Positions 6,174 through 12,237 of a stretch of 12,237 nt of DNA are shown here, in pieces (position 1 is the stretch's first letter; each line of letters starts with the position of its first letter). The notes under the pieces were generated by a model. It ran no database searches, was not told where the DNA came from, and saw only the letters and a list, made by a program, of their open reading frames with translations. The translations under genes were made by a program, and so were the position numbers. The stretch comes from an uncultured Methylobacter sp. (GTDB lineage: Bacteria; Pseudomonadota; Gammaproteobacteria; Methylococcales; Methylomonadaceae), in the NCBI GenBank assembly GCA_903831545.1, contig CAIKYI010000439.1, forward strand, positions 1 to 12,237, read 5' to 3'.

Positions 6174-8757
6174 CCAGTATTGCTCTTGCTGATGAATAAT
6201 CAGTATTAAGAATATATTTTTGCATTTCTTCGAATTCAGACAAAGTTTCTTCCGGTAATAGAAGCTTGAGTTGGCGAAGCAAATAGTCGCTGATAAAAGC
6301 ATCGTTGGCAAGCAATTCATCCAATTGAATGATAGCTTGCAAAAGCGCTTCAATATCAACGGAAGCCGTAACCGGAATATCTGGCTCATCGGGTATACTT
6401 GCAAGCGTTACCAGCGTTCTGTTAAAAACATCTATCCATTTTACAAGGGTCAAACTGTCATTGCCCGCAGTTGCAAACTGCGCTTCCAATGCAATGGTGG
6501 CTTGATGCAACTCCTTGGCTCCCAAATTACCGGCTATACCCTTAAGCGTATGCAAACATTTTTTTGCATTAATAAAATCACCCTCAGTGATTTTAATGAC
6601 TATCGATGAAGCATCACTGCCAAGCTGCTTTCTAAACTCGACCAATAAGGAGAGGTATTGTTTCTGGTTACCGGGAAACATTTCAATAATGTTTTTTAGA
6701 TCAAAACCTGGCAACCTCTCTGCAAGCTCAGACCAATCCTTTTGATCCACCGATTCATCCTGCATTATTTCAAGTGCCTTTGCAATGGGTTTAACCCAGC
6801 GTAACAATGTATTAATCAGGTCTACAGGGTTGATTGGCTTGGCGACATGATCGTTCATACCTGCCTCAAGACAGTCCTGTCGATCATTCTCCATAGCCGA
6901 TGCTGTCATCGCTATTATCGGTAAATGATTGTAATCATGAAGCTTGCGAATATGACGGGTCGCCTCAAAGCCATCCATGACCGGCATTTGCAAGTCCATA
7001 AGCACGGCATCGAAGTCTACTCTCTTAAGCCACTGGATCGCTTCACCGCCATCGCTGGCAATACTGACACTCATTCCCGCTTTTTCAAGAAATTCAACGG
7101 CCACCTGCTGATTCAACTGATTATCCTCCACCAATAGAATTCGTGCTTTGCGGAGTGGTCGTGCCAGTTCGTAAACATCAACCTTTCTCTCAGGAAGCTC
7201 ATAATCTTTTCCCTGATGGTGATAAACATGAAGAATGGTGTTAAGCAAACTGGAAGGCACAACTGGCTTGGTTAAGATAGCATCCAGATGAACCGACAGC
7301 TCACGCACCTCACTGACCAGTTCATCCTTGCTGTAAGCGGTTACCATAATAATGACAGGCAATTGTTTAAGCTTATCTACGGCAGCCTGCTGCTCTAATT
7401 GATAAGTTAGATCCAAGCCGCTCATCCCCTTCATCTGCCAATCTACCAATAGCAAATCAAACGGCGAACCAGCTTGTTCAGCCCGATGAATTTTTTCCAG
7501 AGCCTGTTGGGCGGACAACACAGTTTCAACCTGAAATTGCCAGGACTGAAGAATACTTCCAAGAATGACGCAAGAGATTTCCTGATCGTCTACTACCAGC
7601 ACTCGAGTATTTTTAAGGTGATGACTATCCTGACTCCAGTTATAAGCCTTACCTTTACCACAAGGTACAGCAAACGAAAAAGTACTACCAAAACCAAGTT
7701 GGCTGACCGCTGTAATACTTCCACCCAACAACTCAACCAGTTGTTTGCTAATGGTTAATCCCAGCCCTGTGCCACCATACTTTCTGGTCGTTGAGGAATC
7801 AGCCTGGCTGAAGGGTTCAAACAGGTTTTTTATAACTGTGTATCTAATACCAATGCCGGTATCTCGTACCGTTATGCATAACATCAAATCATTTTCGCCA
7901 CGTTTTTCAGCTTCCATTCGAATGTAAACCTGACCCTTGGGCGTAAACTTTACCGCATTACTCAGCAAATTAGTCAGGACCTGCTGAGTACGCAAGGGGT
8001 CGCCAATCAGGGTCAGCGGAGTTTCAGGCGTGATATCCAAAAATATTTCGAGACCTTTTTCTTCAGCCGCAACCGTAAACAAGTCGCACACGCCTTGAAG
8101 CATAACGACAGGGTCAAATTCAATTCGTTCAATATTTACTTTCCCAGCCTCGATTTTAGACAGATCAAGAAAATCATTCAGAATTTTGAGCAAAGCCTCT
8201 GAAGATTTTTGAATATTATTCAGGTAGTCATGTTGTTTCGGGGTTAGCTGGGTTTCAGACACCAAACGGGTTAAGCCGATAATTGCATTCAGGGGAGTAC
8301 GAATTTCATGCGACATATTGGCAAGAAACAAGGTTTTGCTTTGATTGGAGTCTTCCGCAGCCTGCTTCGCAGCCTGAAGATCGCGCTCAAGTTGTTTACT
8401 ATTGGAAATATCCCTGGCAATTATAGAAGCGCCGATGATATGCCCCATATCGTCAATAATAGGCGACAGGGATACGGAAACATCAATCAGTGACCCATCC
8501 TTGTGTACCCGAATAGTTTCAAAATGCTTAATGCGCTCAGCACGGCTAATTTTTTCCAAGAAAAAATTTTCCTCACTAACTCGCTCAGAAGGAAAAATCT
8601 TAAGCATGGACTCGCCTATCATTTCCCTGGCAGTAAAACCAAACAACTTTTCGGCGCCGGCATTCCAACTAACAACAATAGCATCCAGCCCTTTGCTCAT
8701 AATTGCATCGTCAGATGACTCTACAATCGACTCGTAATATTTACTTATATTTAACAT
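6151..8757 (-). CDS. soluble hybrid histidine kinase, PAS-HisKA-HATPase-REC-REC-Hpt
   Basis: An 868-residue sensor without transmembrane segments, so it senses a cytoplasmic cue. Order: PAS (about 5-120); HisKA with phospho-accepting His150 in SHEIRTPLN (149-157); ATPase with N-box NLLSNAVKFT (263-272), G1 DTGIG (299-303) and G2 GGTGLG (328-333); first receiver (about 383-510) with Asp390/Asp391, Asp439 and Lys497; second receiver (about 537-655) with Glu544/Asp545, Asp588, Thr618 and Lys640; Hpt with His736 in HTLKG (736-740). All phosphotransfer residues are present, so a full His-Asp-His relay can occur within one chain and pass to the receiver of the overlapping GGDEF-EAL gene. I chose the ATG at 8757; a TTG directly before it (8760) is the only in-frame extension. 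The PAS ligand is unknown. About 100 residues follow the Hpt core and end in a helical, acidic tail. Confidence 0.93.
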   Translation of the reverse strand: MLNISKYYESIVESSDDAIMSKGLDAIVVSWNAGAEKLFGFTAREMIGESMLKIFPSERVSEENFFLEKISRAERIKHFETIRVHKDGSLIDVSVSLSPIIDDMGHIIGASIIARDISNSKQLERDLQAAKQAAEDSNQSKTLFLANMSHEIRTPLNAIIGLTRLVSETQLTPKQHDYLNNIQKSSEALLKILNDFLDLSKIEAGKVNIERIEFDPVVMLQGVCDLFTVAAEEKGLEIFLDITPETPLTLIGDPLRTQQVLTNLLSNAVKFTPKGQVYIRMEAEKRGENDLMLCITVRDTGIGIRYTVIKNLFEPFSQADSSTTRKYGGTGLGLTISKQLVELLGGSITAVSQLGFGSTFSFAVPCGKGKAYNWSQDSHHLKNTRVLVVDDQEISCVILGSILQSWQFQVETVLSAQQALEKIHRAEQAGSPFDLLLVDWQMKGMSGLDLTYQLEQQAAVDKLKQLPVIIMVTAYSKDELVSEVRELSVHLDAILTKPVVPSSLLNTILHVYHHQGKDYELPERKVDVYELARPLRKARILLVEDNQLNQQVAVEFLEKAGMSVSIASDGGEAIQWLKRVDFDAVLMDLQMPVMDGFEATRHIRKLHDYNHLPIIAMTASAMENDRQDCLEAGMNDHVAKPINPVDLINTLLRWVKPIAKALEIMQDESVDQKDWSELAERLPGFDLKNIIEMFPGNQKQYLSLLVEFRKQLGSDASSIVIKITEGDFINAKKCLHTLKGIAGNLGAKELHQATIALEAQFATAGNDSLTLVKWIDVFNRTLVTLASIPDEPDIPVTASVDIEALLQAIIQLDELLANDAFISDYLLRQLKLLLPEETLSEFEEMQKYILNTDYSSARAILDELKNKS

Positions 8758-9041
8758 CAATACTTTAGTTTAAATACCTTAATTAAAGGCACATTATTCA
8801 AGATTAAAAAGCCATCTATTTTAAAGCAAAATACCTGAACACTTTCCGTTTTTTTCACTTTTGTGTCCACATGGACTATGACAGGAAGTCAGAGCTGTCA
8901 ATCAGACGCCTCATACTGCGGTTTTTGGCTATCCGCATTTAAATAGGTCGCCGATATCACCTGAATGGCGCATATTTGTTATTTGCATTCGCTAAATAGT
9001 TATAAAATAGACCTCAATAAAAACCTTCTCTCACGTTCATC
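8758..9041. promoter_or_regulatory. divergent intergenic region with small inverted repeats
   Basis: This spacer separates the minus-strand kinase operon from the plus-strand genes and must hold the kinase promoter. Three short inverted repeats cluster in it: GTCCA/TGGAC (8865-8869, 8872-8876), TGACAG/CTGTCA (8879-8884, 8895-8900) and TGCGG/CCGCA (8917-8921, 8933-8937). Any of them could be an operator or a hairpin. A loose plus-strand promoter candidate is TTGTTA (8976-8981) with TATAAA (9001-9006), but the 19-base spacing is long. I could not pick a convincing promoter toward the kinase. Confidence 0.4.
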
Positions 9042-9224
9042 ATGAAACCAACATTAACTATTTGCGCTGCTCAACCGCCCCAAGATGGGAACAGCCCGAA
9101 AAATCTATATTTTTCAAGAGCAAAAATCATTGAAGTTGCTGCTGAACAGGCTAATTTGGCGATTTTTCCTGGACTTTATCTGGTGTCTTATTTTTGCCAG
9201 AATGAAGTCTCGACCACTCGCTAA
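9042..9224 (+). pseudogene. N-terminal remnant of a nitrilase-family (carbon-nitrogen) hydrolase
   Basis: A 60-codon frame whose first 50 residues follow the start of nitrilase-superfamily enzymes: a beta strand ending in CAAQ (8-11), a Gly-Asn pair (16-17), an alpha helix with AKIIEVAAEQ, then ANLAIFP and a YLVSYF segment. Intact family members are usually 260-300 residues and begin the active site with Glu in FPE. Here the position reads FPG, and the frame ends ten residues later with no further nitrilase motif in any plus frame before 9280. The catalytic Lys and Cys are absent. No Shine-Dalgarno precedes the ATG. This fits a 3'-deleted decaying gene. A chance resemblance, or a real microprotein derived from one, are the alternatives. 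Confidence 0.5.
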
Positions 9225-9279
9225 ACGTTGTTTTTTCAATCTTAAATAATCAAATTAAAAACTTTACCATTAAGGCATT

Positions 9280-10215
9280 ATGGATACGTCAGACAGTTTA
9301 GATATTTTTAACCAGATACATATTGATGTTGCACGTAATGCAACAGATGATTTTAATCTGTTTCACGATCGAAACAGATGGCGACGGATTAATCACAATC
9401 CCTTCCAAGGCCCGATTGCGTTGGGCTTTCAATTAGAATCGTTAATTGAACACAAAGTTTTTCTTTACCGCAGATTACATAATGAAAGTGCACTGATTAG
9501 AGAAAACAATCTTCATTTCAGTAACTATCAGTTTTCTTTTGTTAACGCCGTCAAACCCGGACAAGTGGTATCGGTCGATATCAAACCTTCTCAATTCAGT
9601 GAAGATCCTGAAGCAATACTCAGTAACAGAATTGCTGTTAAATCAGGTGGCACTTTAGCGTTGCTGGGCTACAAAAAAGAATCCAAATTTGCCTTGTTTC
9701 TTCCTAACCCTGATATCCCTCAGTTTGGACCCCTTAATCAGCACCCGGATCGATCTTTTATATCCGGCAGCAATTTTTTTCTTAAAAGGAAATATATCAG
9801 CATCAGCAATGCAAAGAATTTTTTGTGCGGTTCTCTAGTAGATCAAGATACCTTTTTTGATCCGTTTAAAAACAAAGCTGTTTTCCCTGAAATATTCCCT
9901 TGCAGCCTTATATCAAGTGCCTTGCTGGAAAAAGCCGTTATCGAAAAGCATGATTTTGAACGAAATCCACTGGTGTATATGTCACACAAAATCAGCATTA
10001 ATCGTACTTATCTGGCCCAGCTAAAATCACACGATTCGCTACATATACTAATCAAACAAATTCCTCCTGAAGTAAAGAAAGAAGGCTTGGGCAGCACTAT
10101 TGTTTCACCCTATCACTATGAATGTTATGGTCTTATGGAAGATAAAACCATTTTATACCGGGCTCTCATCTCCCTGGCTCCGCTCGAACAAATACTAAAC
10201 TCGCTTAAACAATAG
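9280..10215 (+). CDS. unassigned protein with MaoC/hotdog-like features
   Basis: A 311-residue soluble protein that I cannot assign to a named family. The N-terminal part resembles MaoC/hotdog dehydratases: ATDDFNLFHD (21-30) is like their Asp-x-Asn-x-x-His motif, and GPIALGFQLE (44-53) is like the glycine-rich central-helix start. Strand-like segments follow (YQFSFVNAVKPGQVVSVDI). The second half again shows an FPCSLISSALLEKAV helix and long strands, so a double hotdog fold is a reasonable inference, which would suggest binding of acyl thioesters. There is no signal peptide or membrane segment. AAGG at 9272-9275 lies 4 bases before the ATG. It is the first gene of a tight four-gene operon, with 3 bases to the next. 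Its codons look somewhat more AT-rich than those of the genes that follow. Confidence 0.8.
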   Translation: MDTSDSLDIFNQIHIDVARNATDDFNLFHDRNRWRRINHNPFQGPIALGFQLESLIEHKVFLYRRLHNESALIRENNLHFSNYQFSFVNAVKPGQVVSVDIKPSQFSEDPEAILSNRIAVKSGGTLALLGYKKESKFALFLPNPDIPQFGPLNQHPDRSFISGSNFFLKRKYISISNAKNFLCGSLVDQDTFFDPFKNKAVFPEIFPCSLISSALLEKAVIEKHDFERNPLVYMSHKISINRTYLAQLKSHDSLHILIKQIPPEVKKEGLGSTIVSPYHYECYGLMEDKTILYRALISLAPLEQILNSLKQ

Positions 10216-10218
10216 ATC

Positions 10219-10722
10219 ATGCCCGAATTAAAATATTTAATCGGCTATTCTGAAAACATAACAGACCAGATACGCCAACTGATCGCCAACGATAAGCTAA
10301 GCGAGACGCTTCTTAAAAAATATCCGGCTGCCCATACCGTCAGAACTGATAAAGCGCTTTATGCTTACACGCTGGAGTTAAAAAATGCCTTGCTGAAACA
10401 ATCCCAGCCACTAAGCAAAGTCATTTATGACGATAAAATCAAAGATCTGCATCATGCCTTAGGCTTGCATACCTTTATTTCCAGAGTACAAGGCGGCAAG
10501 CACAAGGCCAAGAATGAAATCCGCGTGGCCTCACTGTTTAAAAACGTACCACTGCCTTTTTTAAGAATGATAGTTGTCCATGAACTGGCGCATTTAAAAG
10601 AAAAGGAACATAACAAATCGTTTTACAAACTCTGTGAATACATGGAACCAAACTACCACCAATTCGAGCTGGATATGCGACTGTATCTGACCCATCTGGA
10701 TTTATTCGGTAAGCTGTATTAA
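10219..10722 (+). CDS. YgjP-like (DUF45) zinc metalloprotein
   Basis: A 167-residue protein, the same length as E. coli YgjP. The zinc site is clear: HELAH (121-125) with a third ligand His131 in the KEKEHNKSF stretch, as in the YgjP/DUF45 metallopeptidase-like family. The conserved block SRVQGGKHKAK (88-98) with IRVASLF (101-107) and the C-terminal MEPNYHQFELDMRLYL are also typical. Family members are annotated as metallopeptidases, and YgjP itself as a UTP pyrophosphatase, so the true reaction is uncertain. It is cytoplasmic, with no signal peptide. The ATG lies 3 bases after the preceding stop without its own Shine-Dalgarno, which implies translational coupling; 3 bases separate it from the next gene. 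Confidence 0.88.
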   Translation: MPELKYLIGYSENITDQIRQLIANDKLSETLLKKYPAAHTVRTDKALYAYTLELKNALLKQSQPLSKVIYDDKIKDLHHALGLHTFISRVQGGKHKAKNEIRVASLFKNVPLPFLRMIVVHELAHLKEKEHNKSFYKLCEYMEPNYHQFELDMRLYLTHLDLFGKLY

Positions 10723-10725
10723 GTC

Positions 10726-11631
10726 ATGCAGATAAATTGGTCTGCCATTGCTCAACATATTGAAACTGCAACGGGGCAATCTTTCAACTCACCCATTGCC
10801 GAGTCAGTATCGGGGGGGGACATTAATTCCGCTTACCGGTTGGTCAGCGAAAACAGGCGTTTCTTTGTCAAACTGAGCAGCCCCGATCGACTCGCCATGT
10901 TTGAAGCCGAAGCCGTTGGTTTACATGCACTGGCACAAACAGCAACGCTACGTGTACCAAAACTTGTTGTTTGCCAAAAAACGTCTGACCATGCATTTTT
11001 AGTGCTTGAACATATTCCCTTATACAATCCAACACCCGCAGCTGACAAGTTACTGGGACAAAAGCTCGCAGAAATGCATCGGCAAAAACAAGCCTATTTC
11101 GGCTGGCACCGTAACAACACTATTGGCAGCACTCTTCAAATTAACAGCCCATCCCACGACTGGCTGAGCTTTTGGCAACAGCAACGTTTATCGCCCCAAT
11201 TAGCCTTGGCGGCAGAGCATGGCCATAACGGTCAATTACAAGTACTGGGCAACAAACTTTGCACAGGTTTAAAAAAATTATTTATCGGCTACCAGCCACA
11301 ACCGGCTTTAGTTCATGGAGATTTATGGCGCGGTAATGTTGGGGCTGACCAACAGGGCAATCCGGTCATATTTGACCCGGCTTGTTATTTTGGCGACCGG
11401 GAAACCGATCTGGCGATGAGCGAATTGTTTGGCGGTTTCAGTCCGGCATTTTATCAGGCTTATCAAGCCACTTATCCGCTAGCCCCGGGCTATGCCTCAA
11501 GAAAAACGCTATACAACCTCTACCACATACTGAATCACCTGAATATGTTCGGCCAGAGTTATCTGCATCAGGCAGAATCGATGCTCAGGACTTTGTTGGC
11601 TGATTTGGAATACATCAATGAGAAACCTTGA
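10726..11631 (+). CDS. fructosamine/ketosamine-3-kinase family protein
   Basis: A 301-residue kinase of the fructosamine-kinase family (PF03881, E. coli YniA type; usual length about 290). An N-terminal lobe has SGGDINSAYRL (29-39) as the nucleotide loop and Lys49 in FFVKLS. The catalytic loop is HGDLWRGN (197-204) with catalytic Asp199, followed by metal-binding Asp217 in IFDPACYFGDRETDLAM (215-231), a family signature. Relatives phosphorylate sugars attached to amines, starting removal of glycation damage. It has no membrane segment. The codons for Ser29-Asp32 contain a run of eight G (10812-10819), unusual in this DNA and able to slip. The gene starts 3 bases after the YgjP-like gene and its stop directly abuts the next start. 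Confidence 0.9.
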   Translation: MQINWSAIAQHIETATGQSFNSPIAESVSGGDINSAYRLVSENRRFFVKLSSPDRLAMFEAEAVGLHALAQTATLRVPKLVVCQKTSDHAFLVLEHIPLYNPTPAADKLLGQKLAEMHRQKQAYFGWHRNNTIGSTLQINSPSHDWLSFWQQQRLSPQLALAAEHGHNGQLQVLGNKLCTGLKKLFIGYQPQPALVHGDLWRGNVGADQQGNPVIFDPACYFGDRETDLAMSELFGGFSPAFYQAYQATYPLAPGYASRKTLYNLYHILNHLNMFGQSYLHQAESMLRTLLADLEYINEKP

Positions 11632-12237
11632 ATGGCCGACATAAAACCTGCCGCTGTTTTAAATCCAGCCATTGAAAATTACCTTAACGATTTAGTGCAT
11701 CAAATCGATAACCCGGTTTTGTGCGCAATGGAAGCACTGGCCCAACAAAATAACTTCCCTATTGTGGGGCGTTTAGTGGGCGTATTTCTTGAAACGCAAG
11801 CCAAAATGATTAATGCCAAAACGGTGTTCGAATTTGGCAGTGGCTACGGTTATTCAGCCTATTGGTTTGCTAAAGCCGTAGGTCCGGAAGGCAAGGTAAT
11901 TTGCACTGATGCCGATTTTCTTAACCAACAGAAAGCAGAACACTACCTCACGACTGCCGGCTTATGGGATAGGGTAGATTTTCAGGCTGACATGGCTCAG
12001 GATGCTTTTGCCAAAACCGAGGGACTGTTCGACATTTGCTACAACGATGTCGACAAAGGCGATTACCCTTCTGTGTGGCGAATGGCTAAAGACCGAATTC
12101 GCCCGGGTGGGCTATATATTGCCGATAATGTGCTGTGGCGAGGGCGGGTAGCCCGAAAAAAACCTGCCGATATTTTTCCGGGCTGGACTGAGGCCATTAT
12201 TGAACACAATCAGCTCATTTTTAATGATCCAGATTTC
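11632..12237 (+). CDS. SAM-dependent O-methyltransferase (partial, cut by right edge)
   Basis: The frame starts at the ATG immediately after the kinase stop and stays open for 202 codons to the window end, so the C-terminus is missing. It matches small class I O-methyltransferases of the catechol/caffeoyl-CoA type (PF01596). SAM-binding motif I is FEFGSGYGYS (66-75), with an acidic residue after the second strand (Asp93). The metal-binding and catalytic region reads YNDVDKGDYP (137-146), with likely ligand Asp139, then ADNVLWRGRV (164-173), with likely ligands Asp165 and Asn166. These support divalent-metal-dependent methylation of a hydroxyl group; the substrate is unknown. Zero spacing to the kinase gene implies translational coupling. 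Full family members run about 210-225 residues, so only a short piece is lost. Confidence 0.9.
   Translation, partial: MADIKPAAVLNPAIENYLNDLVHQIDNPVLCAMEALAQQNNFPIVGRLVGVFLETQAKMINAKTVFEFGSGYGYSAYWFAKAVGPEGKVICTDADFLNQQKAEHYLTTAGLWDRVDFQADMAQDAFAKTEGLFDICYNDVDKGDYPSVWRMAKDRIRPGGLYIADNVLWRGRVARKKPADIFPGWTEAIIEHNQLIFNDPDF

Noticed and set aside
6174..6404. A 77-codon N-terminal extension of the GGDEF-EAL gene
   Set aside because: It lies wholly inside the kinase coding region in another frame and has no domain character. The receiver begins normally after the ATG at 6173.
8758..8760. TTG start for the kinase, one codon upstream of the ATG
   Set aside because: The ATG at 8757 directly follows, and the TTG has no better ribosome binding site.

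Overview
The window looks like a chromosomal stretch of a gammaproteobacterium. FetA/FetB, a YgjP-type metalloprotein, a fructosamine-kinase relative and a hybrid kinase with c-di-GMP output are all ordinary for that class. A methylotroph-like or environmental member is a guess only; nothing here fixes the genus. There are no rRNA or tRNA genes, no CRISPR array and no intact transposase.

Left part (1-2268): a very AT-rich stretch opens the window. It may hold the last 50 codons of an upstream gene (3-155), then about 500 bases without a supportable gene. A good sigma70-like promoter (546-573) precedes a 49-residue membrane microprotein (663-812), an ABC ATPase (822-1490) and its permease (1471-2268). 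The last two are the FetAB (YbbL/YbbM, UPF0014) metal exporter pair and overlap by 20 bases. A secreted phosphoesterase of the phospholipase C/acid phosphatase family follows (2339-3682) with its own strong ribosome binding site.

Middle part (3683-8757): the phosphoesterase converges on a two-gene minus-strand signalling operon. The gap between them holds a diverged palindromic repeat inside a possible 193-base MITE-like unit. The signalling operon encodes a soluble hybrid histidine kinase (PAS-HisKA-HATPase-REC-REC-Hpt) and, overlapping it by 23 bases, a REC-PAS-GGDEF-EAL protein. This is a self-contained phosphorelay ending in c-di-GMP turnover.

Right part (8758-12237): a 280-base spacer with several small inverted repeats leads to a 60-codon remnant resembling the N-terminus of a nitrilase-family hydrolase, with the catalytic Glu position changed. 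Then comes a tight four-gene plus-strand operon with gaps of 3, 3 and 0 bases: an unassigned protein with MaoC/hotdog-like features, a YgjP-like zinc metalloprotein, a fructosamine-kinase-family protein with a G8 tract near its 5' end, and an O-methyltransferase cut by the right edge.

No clearly new system stands out. The best leads are the four-gene right-hand operon with its unassigned first member, the microprotein ahead of fetAB, the G8 tract, and the repeat between the convergent genes.
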